Positions 23,118-35,500 of a stretch of 64,000 bases of DNA are shown one piece after another. The translations under genes were made by a program, and so were the position numbers. Location of the stretch: the NCBI GenBank assembly GCA_022605405.1, contig JABYQQ010000002.1, positions 1,612,001 to 1,676,000 of the forward strand. Reading direction: 5' to 3'. The first letter of the stretch is position 1, and each line of letters starts with the position of its first letter. The notes under the pieces are model-generated. The model searched no databases and was not told the origin of the DNA. It was given only the letters and a program-made list of their open reading frames with translations. The DNA is from Earliella scabrosa. Taxonomy: Eukaryota; Basidiomycota; Agaricomycetes; Polyporales; Polyporaceae.

Positions 23118-23162
23118 CCTGAGACCTCCTGAGACCTGATACCTGAGGGCTGAGGGCTGAGG
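23118..23162. repeat. CCTGAGACC / GAGGGCT short tandem repeats
   Basis: CCTGAGACCT occurs twice in succession, followed by ACCTGAGGGCTGAGGGCTGA. This is a local slippage-type array. Confidence 0.7.
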
Positions 23163-24096
23163 TGGCCCGCCTCAACGCCGTCAAGTTCGGCACCTTGGTC
23201 CTTGGTCGGATGCGGATGACGAGTGCGCTCAGGCTCGTGGCTCGCGATCGGGGCACGTACGCGTGGTTGATCAACCTTACTGGCACTACAGGCGCTCTCT
23301 GACTGTCCGGTTCGACTTCCTAGTCCTCTTGCCCGTTGTTGTTTACCACCTGGATCGCAACTTGAAGCTCTGAAGACTGCTGCAGTATCATCCAAGGGGC
23401 GCACGAATCCGAACTCGCTCAGTCAAACACTCGCCTTCTACATCGCATCGACACCCGGGCCTAGCGTCGGCCTTCCCGGACACTTCACGTTTCCCTCCCA
23501 AGTTAGCGCCCCCGAAGTTCTGGCTTCGTGAACCTTGGTGTCTTCCTGTACCATGCGCTCTCGATGGCCAGCGAGCACCGTAGGAGTTCATCTCCGAGGA
23601 GATTGCAGCCACGGTCCTGGTCGAGGTTCAAGTTCCCCACCGAAGCAGTGCGCATGCCCATCCCCCGTCTCAGGCTCAGGGCGGACGATACCTCCACCAG
23701 TGCGGCAAGTGCGCGCGAAGACGACTCGGACGGAGGATGCCGATGCCGACGCTTCCTGGGACGTTCCCAACTGGCATGTGGCAACGAGCAATGACGACGC
23801 GACCGTGTTCGGCTTCTACGAGCAAGTCTTTGCGGAATCCGCACACTGTGCGTTCGGTCGATGGTCATCGAAGTCGCCCGCCTTCGCGTTCAAAGTTCAA
23901 GAGCGGGGAAACCACTCCATGATGATCCATCGGCATCATCATCTCGACGCTCGACGCTCCGCAGGCGGATCCCCCAACATGATGAACATGCGGCGACATT
24001 CCCAGGTCGGGCCACCGTCTCTAGCCTGACAGTCTGGCGTACCTGGCTGCCAGTCTAAGAATTGCGCCGCCATCTGGATCCATACTTACGATCTGG

Positions 24097-24172
24097 CCCT
24101 CAGGCCTCAGGCGGGTACATACCGGTGCAAGAGGCTCAGGTACGCGAAGCTCTAGTGCTCAGGCCTCAGGAT
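24097..24172. repeat. repeated CTCAGGCCTCAGG words
   Basis: CTCAGGCCTCAGG appears at about 24099 and again at about 24158, with GGCTCAGG between them. The same octamer family recurs in neighbouring sequence. Confidence 0.6.
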
Positions 24173-25195
24173 TCAGTCACGGGAACTGTCCACTCCGATG
24201 TCTGCCAGATAATATTACAGCATAGTCTACTAGAGAAGGCCGGAGGCCGCCCCTTGCGATCGTCGAGGCGCCCGACGATCCCTGACTTAGTTGACTCACC
24301 CGCGCCCACCGAATACGAAGCGGCGTCGCGTCCTTCGCCGTGGAACGTGAACCTCCGAGTCGACCAAAAGATTTCAGGCTTCGTTCAGCCCCGGACGATT
24401 TCCGGTACCAACTGGTCCGGTTCTACGCGGCTCTCACAAGATGGCTTAGGCTCGTCAGGTTCGTCACTGACCTTCACCTTCAAGCCGGAATGCGGAACTT
24501 CGGACGGAGGTCCTCGTGGCCGTCCTACCCCTCGGAGTCGGTCGAGGACGATTATGTTGTGTGTCGTCTTTGAGGATGCTGTTCCTGTCCTCTCGAGTCC
24601 CAAGATGCGAGGATGACGTCATACTGACTGCTCACTCATAATGCATGCACGAACGACACACGTCCTACTTATGAACCGTCTAAGTAATTGTATCTACAAG
24701 CGCCTGCGCCTGTACATGATGTGTCTCTCAAGTTCTCGAGGTTCGAGCTATTTGTTTTTCGGAAGACGAGATCACCCGCCCCGCCAAGCAGCGCGTTCGT
24801 CCGCCGTCCGACCTGATTTCATTATGGCACAATTGCGCGCTGATGGCGAGTCGAGGCTCGAGGCCCCCGATCCCCGGTCCCACCTCTCTCCAGACTCTCA
24901 CAATCTTCACTTCTCGCTGTGCCTGGTCCCCGATCTTCCTGAGCCCCCGGGCCCGTCCTCGACTTTCTCGTCGCGCCACAGAACATGGACTCGAACGCAG
25001 ACACCGTCCGAAGATCGCCCAAGGCCTCAGCCCCGGGCCGTATACGACGCCTGAGCCCGTCGACATACTCCCGACTGGCAGGCCCGAATGACGGTGACGA
25101 CCACATTTGATTCTCACCTGGCACTCGGGTCGCGTCACGCGTTTCTCGGTCCTCGATCGGGGCGATGATACTAATCCTCCATCAAATGCCAGTGT

Positions 25196-25242
25196 CTCAT
25201 AGCCTCATAACCTCATAGCCTCGCCGCAACCTCATAGCCTCT
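25196..25242. repeat. CTCATAGC / CTCATAAC tandem repeats
   Basis: Four copies of CTCATA(G/A)C are arranged in near-tandem, interrupted once by CTCGCCGCAAC. Confidence 0.75.
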
Positions 25243-25738
25243 CCTCTCTACTACATCTTTATCTTCGATGCTAAAAAGTACTCAAAAGCTCGGTGCTCGG
25301 CGTCCGCCGCAGGACGCTCGACGCTCGATATCCGATCCTGATGTCTGATGGGACCCCGCGCAGATCGCGGCCGATAAAGTCGATAATGAAATACATATGG
25401 ACGGGACGGGATGGACGGGCCCCGCCGGACCCCGGACGAACCATTATGCAAGCTGCAACCACACGGCCAGCTACTAACCCGCATCAAGATCGCCGCAGTC
25501 GTCGTCCTCCTGCGCGTGCCGGTCCGAGTCGCGGACACCGTGACCTGTATCAAACTTATGGTATGCACGCGCGACACAGCTGCGAGGCGAAGGACTTGGA
25601 TGCTGCGTGGATCACTCTACCAAATTATATTATATACATGTTATTACATTGTTTTTCCCCCGACTCATGTTCGCAGTGCCAAACCTCAGAAGCGTAGCCA
25701 CATCTGAAAATCCTCCCGGTGCCCGGAAAATCATAATT

Positions 25739-25788
25739 CATGTTCGCGTTCACGTTCGTCTGGCTCGTCTGGTTCGTCTGGGCGACTG
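25739..25788. repeat. TTCGTCTGG-type repeats
   Basis: Imperfect repeats of ATGTTCGCG/TTCACG are followed by TTCGTCTGG, CTCGTCTGG and TTCGTCTGG. Confidence 0.6.
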
Positions 25789-26857
25789 GTGGATGATGAG
25801 TGGACTGGGCAGACGCGTATCCGGATATCCGAGCCAGCCATCAAGCCATCACGCTGTGGTTTCCGTCCGCACCGTGACCGTGCTCCACACCCAAGATGTG
25901 GCGCATCTCCAAGTTGCTGCCACTCGCAGCGGGAATGTCTGGAACACCTCGTCCACAGGTTACACCGACGGACGGACGCCCCGCGCACATCATCTGCCAG
26001 TGAACGCGCACATGCGCACATACTCAGTACTAGTAAATACCCAGACCTCGAGTCTCAGGCTGGACAGACGCTTCGCGCGTTCTCGAAATCCGAGCCTGAG
26101 GATCCCAAGTAGTCCGGAAATACACCGCCAGTGGCACGTACACACGCGATAATTGAATCGGATTGGCCCGCGCTTTACATACACCAGTACATAGCGTCTG
26201 AGTACACCAGTGGAACTCCCAACCGTAACGTTACGTGCGAGCGTCCACGGTCGCCGCCGAAGAATTCAACAACAAGCAGGAAGGCTGGATGGAGAAAGAG
26301 CGTGGGCGTGCGAGGTCCGTAAGCGGCAATTCAATTCTTGTCCAAAGTCCAGACCAAACAGAACAAAAGTCAAGTCCGGTGTGAAGACACAGCGAGCGTG
26401 CGAAGGCTCGGAGAGGGGAGGAGCAAGCGGTCCGGCTGAAGTAGACCTGGTGTCGGATAATCGAAAGCGTGTTCAGCCTTCAGACCTTCAGGAACCGGCT
26501 CGGACACATGCACGAGGGACGAATACGGGCTGATACGGGGGGTACTAATAGCACAGAGCTGATGGTATACACAACGGGGTGAGAGGATCATATGGTACTG
26601 CCAGAACTAGATCGCGGGGATGAACAAAAGAACACAACCGACCAGTCACATCAAATGCGGAAAAATGCAAAAATGCAAAAAGAAAATGCAAGCGAGACCC
26701 AGGGGAGGGAGGGAGGCCACATGTGCCAGTAGATCGACACCAAGACCAAGAACCGACATGCGAAACGGGGCGACGAGAAGAGATACGGAGATCAGCGTGG
26801 AGATATGATGCAGTAGTAGGCGGGGGGCGTATGATAACAAGTAGCGATCACGACGAG

Positions 26858-26912
26858 TGATGGATGAATGGATGGGATGGATGGACGGATGATGGATGGA
26901 CGGATGGATGAG
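26858..26912. repeat. GGAT/GGAC tetranucleotide-rich microsatellite
   Basis: About 55 nt consist of GATG, GGAT and GGAC units with small variations. It lies about 700 bp beyond the 3' end of the TEA-factor gene. Confidence 0.8.
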
Positions 26913-27242
26913 GACAGAGAATATTGAAACAACGGCCGTGGCGGCGTGGTATGTTGCGTTGTATGTAGTAATGAGACAAATATCGTACGTGGGAGTGTCC
27001 GAATCGAGAGCGACCATATGACATGTAACGGTAAGGATATATGCATGAACGAGATGTAAAACAATTGTCCGACGGCCTGTCCAGAGACGAGAAGGAAAGC
27101 GAACGACAAGCGGCCTGGGCATAGGGAGCGCGCAAGTGCCATATAACGAGAGTCGGTGCGCATGGATGCGGAACAGGGCAAGCGATTAGCAGTGCGGGTA
27201 CGATACGAAGCAACAAGTACGAGCGGAACGCGAAGCAGGGTC

Positions 27243-27274
27243 CGAAGGCGAAGGCAAAGGCGAAGGCGAAGACG
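27243..27274. repeat. GAAGGC-type hexamer repeat
   Basis: Five imperfect units (CGAAGG, CGAAGG, CAAAGG, CGAAGG, CGAAGA) stand in tandem. Confidence 0.75.
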
Positions 27275-27599
27275 AACGCGGGAGGCCGACAGGTGATCGG
27301 AAGCGCGGGAGCGAGGAGGAGGATAGTGCTGGAGAAGATTATGGCCGCAGCGCCGAACGTAGGATAGCACCGTCCAAGATCCACATACATCCGTTCCGGC
27401 CTAACGACGACGATCGCAGCTTGTGCGCCCGTCGTGCGCATATACGCGGTGTTCAGGACTGGGTATATGCGCCACGCAGGAGGGCGCGGCGCTGTTAGTG
27501 AGGCGACCGTCTGTCTTCGGCCCGCCCATTCAACGGCATGTCCAGGCCCAAGGCCGACGCTGCGGTTTGGGCGCAGGCAGTGCGTTACGCACTTTCGCC

Positions 27600-29540
27600 T
27601 CACATCCCGTAGGGACCCATAAACGACTGCGTCTGCATCAGCACAGGGTGCGCATTCGAGCTAACCGACAAATACTCACGTTCATGTATTGCCCTGAACC
27701 GGCGATAGTGACCGGACCCATGTCATGGCCGAGGCCAGGCCCCATGTTGTACATCCCCCTCCCGCACTCCGGCTGAGACGGCGCGAGCGGGCTGTGGTGG
27801 ACACTATGCCAGCCCGCACTAGGAGGGGCAAAGTCGAACGGCGACGTCGGCGTCGGCGGCAGGCTGGCGTACGCGTCCTCGTCCGCGTGGATAAGAGCGG
27901 GAGGCTTGATGTCCGGACCCGGGTGAAGCGAGTGGGGGGACGACAGCGGGCCGTGAGACGAGTGGGAGAGAGGAGGGATGTCGAGCGGGCAGTTCACGTT
28001 GAACATCATCATGTCGTCGAGCTCCGAGCCGAGCTCAGGCTAGCGAAGGAAGCACGTCAACGACGGACGTTGGATCGGGATGGCCTCACATGTGACTCAC
28101 CGAGCTCTCCGAGGAGAAGTGGCTGCCAGCCGTCCCTGGCCTACTCGCGGACGTGGAAAACGTCGTGCTGTCGGGCGATAGTGGCGGCGTGGTCGCCGAC
28201 ACGATGTTGAACCGGTAGACGATCGAGAGCAAGACGTCCCCAGAATTATATTGGCCGTTCTCGCTGCTCGCACCGTGGCGGACGATCTCCTGTAGCACCG
28301 TGTACTCTGACGGATCTGTATATCCCGCGGTCAGATTATCCAGCAAATAAATAAATACCGGCGCATATACTCACCCGACGTCCTGCACAATGTGTCCCAG
28401 TAGCGGGGCACAAACGGTGTGCGGTAAAGGAAGGTGCACTCGATCTCGCTGGACCACTGCGAACCAGGCATGCAGCTGCTGGACAGCAACTCGAGCTCGG
28501 TCGTCTCGCTGTGGATGGGGGGCTGTCCCGGAGCAGCGCCGACCTTCATGACCTTGAAGGACGAGTACGCCTGGAGGGCAGCACGCGACATGAAAGTCAC
28601 CGTAGGGTCAATGTGCCTCAGGACACGAGGGCCGGAGGCGTTCAGGCCGAGACCCATGCCCGAAGCTGACGACGGGGAAGTGGGGGACGACGGCGTTGGG
28701 ACAAAGCTCGCGAGGGTCGAGGGGATCGCCGGCGGCATGCGGGGTGAAGAGGAGATCGGCGAGAGCGAGGGCAGCCGGAGAGGAGGAGTGCCAGGGTCCG
28801 GGATGACGTCGATCGAGACGTAGCTCGTGGGGACCCTCGAGGGCTGCGAGCTGGTACCTGCAGGACCAGACGCGGTGGACGACGACCCAGCAGCGGCCGT
28901 GGACCGCTCGGCGGAAGGCTCCGCGCGGGACTGGGACTGGGCAGACTTGGGCTGCATCATCGCCAGATGGCGGCTCGAGAGCTGCTGAAGTACTGGCGAC
29001 GGGGACGGGTGAGCAGGAGGGTTAGCGACGGAGGGAGGTGATAGGAGACGTACTGCGCTTCCCCTCCGTGGTGTCGCGAAGCTGCTGGAGACGAGAACCG
29101 ACCTGCTTCGGAGTGCGACGCTTCCCAGTCACCTGGAATATGTAGTCCGAGATGAACTTGTTGCGCATGGGGAAGCGGCCGAACGAGCGGGAGGTGCGCG
29201 ACTCGACGGGCTGGTACTTTTCGAGGCCTGGAGAACGCGCATACAGTCAGACACGACGCGCCAGGGGGACGAGGGAATGTCGTGCGAAGGGGAGATGGGC
29301 GCATACAACGAGCGACGCGTGATTAGGTTCAGGATGCGCACCTTCGACCAGAGCCGCCTCCAGATAGGGCGGCCAAACGACCTCGCCCTTGCCCTTCATG
29401 GTCTTCCAGCACTTGCGGCCGGTGACGATGGTCTGGATGGTGTCATTGATGCCGCTGGAGGGGGAGACGGAGTAGGAGAGGTCGTCTGCGGAGGAGATGT
29501 GGATGTGCTGGGCGAGGCTGTCGCGGTGGCTGGGAGACAT
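27600..29540 (-). CDS. TEA/ATTS-domain transcription factor
   Basis: Exons 29540-29342, 29227-29054, 28992-28375, 28315-28101, 28039-27680, 27632-27600; 1599 nt, 532 aa. The TEA DNA-binding domain spans about residues 38-115 across the first intron: TGRKCWKTMKGKGEVVWPPY, then LEAALVEGLEKYQPVESR, FGRFPMRNKFISDYIFQV, and TGKRRTPKQVGSRLQQLRDT. Related fungal factors are AbaA and Tec1, which control development and filamentation by binding CATTCC-type sites; that role here is inference. After the domain comes a long Ser/Pro-rich region, then a more ordered part (VTFMSRAALQAYSSFKVMKV, ECTFLYRTPFVPRYWDTLCR, YTVLQEIVRHGASSENGQYN, VLLSIVYRFNIVSAT) and an acidic/Pro-rich tail. The last exon is only 11 codons (TQSFMGPYGM) behind a 47-nt intron; if unspliced, translation would instead run to 27638. 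A minus-strand TATATAA lies about 100 bp upstream. Confidence 0.94.
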
Positions 29541-29641
29541 GGCGGACGCGACGCGTGTTGATGGCCGACGGTGGAGAGGGAGCGGGGGGCGGGAGGATGA
29601 GAGCGGAAGGGCGGGGGGAGGGAGCGTGATTAGGGCAGAGA

Positions 29642-29648
29642 TTATATA
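29642..29648 (-). promoter_or_regulatory. TATA box of the TEA-factor gene
   Basis: TATATAA on the minus strand lies 102-108 bp upstream of the ATG at 29540, in otherwise GC-rich DNA. Confidence 0.5.
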
Positions 29649-31150
29649 GGGTATATGAGCGAAGGGAGAGAGCGTGAATAAGTGGACACTTTGTCGAGTT
29701 CAGATCTCGGGAGCGCTCACTAGCGGGCCCCAGATTGGCGCGGGCGATCCCAGATCCCCGTGCGAAAGGCAACCCAGAAAATCGGATGGGGCTAATTAAA
29801 GGGTCGAGCGAGAGAATAAAAGAGGCGCTGCTAGAAGACGGACGGAAAAGGCAACTGGGGTTGTGTGGTATACGCCGAGGGAAGACGCGAAGTACGCCGA
29901 CTGGGCCACTGCGAGGCTGGAAGAGGGCTTGGACGAAGCCGGCCGTCGCTGTCGCCCTCGCTTTCCCCACCGGCGGCGCCGTCCGGGGATGCCGAGATAG
30001 GTGTGGACGCCGGGCGGGGCGGGCCACCGAGGAGAAGCCCCGTGTCGGCGACGCAGGACGCGGGCAAGGACGCGAGTAGGTGGGCCAGGACGAGAGGGAG
30101 AAGAAGCCGGCGAGGGCTTCCGGGCCTTCGATGCCCACGCCGACGCCCGTGGTCTGCTCTCGGCTGCCCCGCTTCCCGCTCGAGCTCTCTGCGCCGTCCG
30201 CGTCCGCAGCTCGCCCGGCCGCGCGAGCTCGACATCGCGAACGGATCGCACTCTCCCTCGGCGTCCTCCGCGCACGCCCTCGCCCGCCCCATCCAGCAGT
30301 CGTCCTCCCACCCCAGACACGCGCCCACCACGCCCGCGCCCTCCCTCTCGTCCTCCTCGGATTCACCTCTCTCCTCCCGCTGATGCCGATCCCGCCCGCG
30401 TCCCGCTTTTGGGGCCCCAGCGCCCACGCCCAAACATGTCGCCGTGTTCCCTGGTGGTCCTCGTCCCGCTCTGGCGCCGCCGCCGCCCACCCGCGAAAGG
30501 GAATCCTGGACGCCATGCGCATCGGACCCCGCCTCGGGCAATGGGCCTGCACCGAGGTCGGACAAAGGTGGCGGCCGAGCACGGATATGTCGTGCACCGT
30601 GCTAGACGCGTCCCGGGGCGCGAATACAACCCATTTTCCGCTCTTCCAAGCACGACCGTCCGTCGTCCTGTAACACTTCGCAGCTGCTCCTCGCCCTGCG
30701 CGGACGGACGGGCCAACGCGGGCTCCATGCGTACTTTTCCCTTTCTCGTGATGGGCACGGCGAGCCCGGGCTGGCGCGGACGGGCAGCGCGAGTGCTATA
30801 TCGAGGCGTTCCCAGCCCGGTACGCGCGAAGCCGTCGAGAAGACGCGTCGAACAGAATCTGAGCCCGACGCACGCGGCGATCGTGATGCGTGTGCCAGAT
30901 ATGCGTCCGCGCCATGCCGGCGCATACGCGTACCGTCTTCTCTGCCCATCTGCGAGCACCAGTCAATTTCAGCGCCATCGTCTGGACGAGCACCACACGG
31001 GCTCCCAGGACTCTCGTAAAGCACTCACCTCTGATCCGAGAGTCTGGGCGCTGCGCGAGAGGCAGGAGTCACCGCGCAGGACGGCGGACTTGGAGGCGTT
31101 CGTGCGTTCGGTGCAGCCCACGAGTGCACGATCTCCCATGGACGTCATCG
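29649..31150. other. GC-rich region upstream of the TEA gene, no supported gene
   Basis: Long overlapping open frames exist on both strands (up to 385 codons). They arise from high GC and few stop codons, are mutually overlapping, and show Arg/Pro/Ser-dominated composition without domains. The minus-strand frame 30597-29443 even runs through the TEA start. No splice-supported chain was found. Confidence 0.5.
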
Positions 31151-32575
31151 CCCGGTAAGAGCCTTGCTCCAGCCAATCCCAGCGCGCCTCTGCACCCAGC
31201 ACGCCCTCCGATTGGCCAGCGTCGCGTGCGTGTCAGTGGCCGTGGGCGAAGGCATGTCATCGTCACTTTGAACCTCGATCGCCCTCTGCAGAAATGAGTT
31301 CACGCTTTCGCCACGCGTTTCGTCCCGATCGAGGGTCTGCAGGGTGCCGCTGCGCGATGGCGACGTTCGGAAACTGTGCGGACGGCCCACAACGCTCCTG
31401 CAAGAGAGCTATTGCGAACGACCAACCACGGCGAACCACAAGTCATCGCAAGTAACTCGACGACATTCCCGCGCAAGAATGTCGCGAGAATCAGTTGCTG
31501 CCGCGGAATCATGCCCCCGCGCGTGCCATCTGTCCAGTCGAGGGAACGGCGGGGCATTGGACAGCACAGACAGCACCGTCGCCCGGGCGGGCGTCCCACC
31601 CTGCTCGACACAAACTGCGAGAGGAACGGCGTCCGCAGGGTCCGCGCCGCGCCCAATCCCCGCACGCCTCTCGCCCCAGCCAATGGGCACGCGAATCCCC
31701 CCGCGCGGCCGTCCCGAGCCACGAGCCAGAAGACCGTCCGCGGGCAGCCTGTCCGGACACACGCGCGCGTGGGTTGACATGCCGTGTCGTCGAGGAGGCT
31801 TCTGGGGTGCGCACTATACCGCGGACGGCCCAGCGTCGGATGCGATCCACAGAGCTGCGTGACGGGGCGAGTGGCCAAGCTCGCACGCGAGCCCTTAGGC
31901 CTTAGACTGCTATGTCTTGAACCTTGGCTCTTGGAGAATCGGGTCGACGTTGCGTGTGCGCGCAGATTGGGTGCAGATGCGGCGCGCGACGCTGCGACGA
32001 GATCTGTCATGCCAGTGCGGACGCCGTGGTTGGGTGTGCGAGACGCACGGCTCGCTGGTCTGGCATACGGGACCCCGCGGCTGCGAGCACTGAGAATACG
32101 AATACCTGAGTGCTGCGCGCAGCAGGTGGCGTACGTGCGCGAGCCCGAGGCGAATGGTCCATCGAACGCGATCGCGACAGCGCGAAAGTCGTACATAGCC
32201 GTGTAGCAGGTCTGGGGGTGCGTACGCGTGGAATGGGCCAATGACACTGACAGCAAGTTCAGTGACGCGGGACGTGTGTCGTGCGCGGCCCAATGCATGA
32301 GAGGCGCAGCGGAAAGCCAATGACATTCGCGGTTCGGGTGCTGTTGTGCGCGCGCGCGCCCTCGACCATGGCCAATGCCCACGGCGCGCCAATAGCCTCT
32401 GACTGCTCGCGGCTCCGATCCCGCTGCAGGCGGATTGGCCGCGGCTATGCGCGGATCGTCCGTCACTGGGCGGGCAGTTGAACGTTCGAACATTGGACTT
32501 GATGGATGCGCGGCTGAGGGCCAATCGCCAATGACGGACTTGCGCTGCTGCAGCCCGGGCTTGTCATTGGAATAT
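31151..32575. promoter_or_regulatory. CCAAT-box cluster
   Basis: Ten CCAAT or ATTGG pentamers fall in about 330 bp, starting at 32238, 32290, 32317, 32372, 32389, 32434(-), 32492(-), 32521, 32528 and 32566(-). Four more occur at 31173, 31211(-), 31556(-) and 31680. Several share CCAATGAC(A/G). CCAAT is the binding core of the fungal HAP/CBC complex. No gene start is recognisable on either side, so the regulated transcript, if any, is unknown. Confidence 0.55.
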
Positions 32576-35500
32576 TAATACTGTACCTGCGCTCGGAGTT
32601 GAACTTATTACGCTACGAGCGCAATGTGGCCAGTCGTCTATCGCGTGCCACCGGTCGTGGCTGGCTGGCGAATGCGATGTCATTGTGATTGCGGCGATCA
32701 TCCGCGTCCGCCGATATGAGCCTGATCCCGCCTCCGCGCGCCCGTGTACGCGTACGCGCGAGTATAGTGAGGCACGTCCTGCGTCGGCACGGTCTGATAG
32801 CGTATTAGTAGCGTAGCAGCGTAGGAAATCTTGCCAAATTGCCAAGCTTGTGCTGTAGGAGCACCGCCGACAGTTGAAACCAATACCGCTCAGGGCTCCG
32901 CAGATACATGCGCCTCGTGCGACGTGCGTGCACGATGACATGAAGCTCAGCTCCCCCTCCCCTGACGCATGAGGGCTCGAGTCGGGACGCCATGGCAACG
33001 GGCGTGAGCGGACGAATAAGTACGTCATCGTGCCCCATCTTGCCAGCATCTTGTTCCTCTTCGGAAGTTCGGAGGGCGGAGGTGAAACGCGTACGCTTGA
33101 ACGCGGATCGAACTTGGTCGTCAGCCATCAATGCATCACTGGCTGATGTTTACAGTCGGACTAGCGCGACACGCACCTGGAAGAGCTACGTAGAGCTTGA
33201 AGGCAGCGGCGCGTGCTGGAATGTCGAGGTGAGAAGCCGGTACGCCAGCAGCGCCAGCGGACGATCGGGACTTCGGAGGAGAACCGTCGAAGGCGGAGAA
33301 GACCAGCTGGGATCGGCGTATATTGCGCTTGGTGGCAGACTAGCCGGGGCGCGCGAGTGCCAGCGACGGAGCAGGCTCAAGACGATGTTGGTCGTCCGAC
33401 GGAGTCTAGACGCAGTCTGTCGCCAAAAGCCTCCGAGCGGGTGTGGGTCCAGGCGGCCAGCTGATCACGACGCGCCTCGCTGAGTCGGCGTCGGGAGTTG
33501 AAAAAAAAAGAAAGAAAAACAAACATATGTATGTCAGAGGGTACTACTCGCGGGCGGAACAAAAACAAACGAAACACGGCCAAACAAGGCCGGCAAGCTA
33601 GGAAAATCGAGCAAACAGGTTCGACAGCCGACTCAGAACCACCCCGGTGTTCAACTCCGTCTTCTGCTGCTGCAGCTCCTTCTCCCCGCACGATCTCGTA
33701 TGTCGCGCACTGGTCGTTCGTGTGCATGTTGAGCTGGAAGCGTCGAGCTGCCAAATGGCGGCAAGCTGACCGCGATCGTGAGGCGGTGCGCGAGCGAACG
33801 GCACGTTGGGCGCCACAGACGTCGGTGTAATTCCGGCTAATTCCTAGACGCCCGCCAGCAGCCACTAGCCATCTGCCAGCACAGACTCGTCACTCAGAGC
33901 CCCCGGATGATTGTCATTTCTGCGCCACGATCTCTGCTAAGCTAGCGTGTCGGCGATCGAACGACGAACGAACTCTCCACTTGGGTATGTAGCGTCTTCA
34001 TGGCTCTCGGCTCTCGGGTGCTTCCGTGCTGTGTTTTCATGAAAACATATCTATCGTATCCTGGTGGCAGGTCACGTCCAAGTACGCAGGTGAAGTCGAT
34101 GCATGAGAAAACGACAACCCGAGCGCGCCAGCGCAGAGAGGCAGAATGATGCATGGACGCGGGACGTCCGAGAGCGCATCCGAGCCCGCTCCGGGACTCT
34201 GATGATTCCGAGCCCTGCTGCCGATATGAATGTCGTGATTCGTCCGATCCTATAAGGTAAGTCCAACCCGTCCGTCGTTGCTGCGTAAGTACTTACGCTC
34301 AACGCATCCCACGACATAATTTAGTAGGCGAGGTCCCTGGCCCGGAGGTTCTCTCCGATGTGGACGACGATAATTGGAAGACCGGGAGCCTGGAGGAGGT
34401 ACGGAATACTCAGCACCGATCGCCAGCAAGACCCGAGTCGCGTCACGCGCCCGTGCTTACGGCGAACACGAACAACAGACAAGTCTATCATACAAATCTC
34501 TCAACACGTACTCGACGTGCTGACGGCAGGCTCGGACGCTGGTGGCGCACCAGATCGCGCTCTTGGGAGTGTCGATCACTCGAGCTTGGTAAATTGATTC
34601 TGGAAAAAATGATCACCCGTCCGAGTCCTTCCCCGTGTCCGCTGCTCCGTCGCCATTGCCCCGTTTCTCCGATCTCGTTCCCCGTGCGTGGGCCTTCGTG
34701 CGTCTGGACGAACCGTGAGTGCGTTTCATATGCACACGCGGTGCTGATCCAGTGGTAATTGATCACTGATGCTCGATATTCCAATAGAACCTCATCACCT
34801 CACCCAAGAATCAATGCAAGACCCAGCTGTCCTCGCAAGCGAGAGGAATTATGCCATCGACGGAGTTCGTGGACGCACGGAACATTGTCATTGTGGCATC
34901 CCATAGGTCGCCGGAACGACGCAGGAGGTCCAAGCATCGGCTTCGGTCGCGCGACGTCAACTCGAACAGTGCTTCCACGGGCCGTTCTCCTGCCACGATC
35001 CATCTATCCAGATACGATACTTACACGGTGTCGTGCCCAGTGCCCACGGGCGGAAGGCCCGCTTCTGCCTTCTGACATGCTCAGGGCTCGCGTACATGCT
35101 CACGACAATACTCCGTGTCCCGGCGGGAGACGCCCCGCCCGGCTGGTTATGGCTTATCGCAAGTGCTCCGAACTTTGCGGGCGAGCGAGCGACTGGCGCG
35201 TACGTACATTGTACACATGCGTCCCTTCTGCCGCCCTGTCTGCTGCCGATATTGACCTCACCCGCCCCCGGGGTGCAGTTGATGGCCCTGCGCTCGCCTG
35301 GCCCGGCTGCGGTGCACGGTGCACCCAAACCCCATTCCGGGACAATGGCCATGCGCTTTGTATTTCTCGGATTCGTGTCCTTGCTCGTACTCGTATGCGT
35401 CTTCGCCTTCTCCCCGGTCGCACGTTTCTTCTCGTCCTCTGCACGCGAGCCGCACGCCCGGGGTGGCATCGATCGATGGGAAGGCAATGGATGTGAAGCT

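Larger units (their letters stand above)
19617..27599. other. gene-poor 8-kb region
   Basis: No frame carries a recognisable domain or a convincing exon chain. The longest open frame (+ 20387-21664, 425 codons) is overlapped by open frames in other phases and on the other strand, with Arg/Ser/Gly-dominated composition, so it looks like a GC-rich by-product. The region has many short repeated words (CCTGAG/CTCAGG, CTCATAGC, GGAT) and no transposase or reverse-transcriptase motif. It could be degraded mobile DNA or a non-coding transcript region. Confidence 0.5.

Noticed and set aside
23290..23330. GGTTCGACTTCC resembling a tRNA B box
   Set aside because: No cloverleaf can be folded around it and no A box is present.
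29443..30597. 384-codon minus-strand ORF reading through the TEA gene start
   Set aside because: It overlaps the TEA-factor first exon in another frame and has Arg/Pro/Ser composition without domains. The competing + strand frame 30001-31158 is equally open, so both are composition artefacts.
35350..35440. Hydrophobic segment suggesting a signal peptide or membrane protein
   Set aside because: It is isolated in a repetitive CTCGTACTCGT-type stretch with no coding-like sequence on either side.
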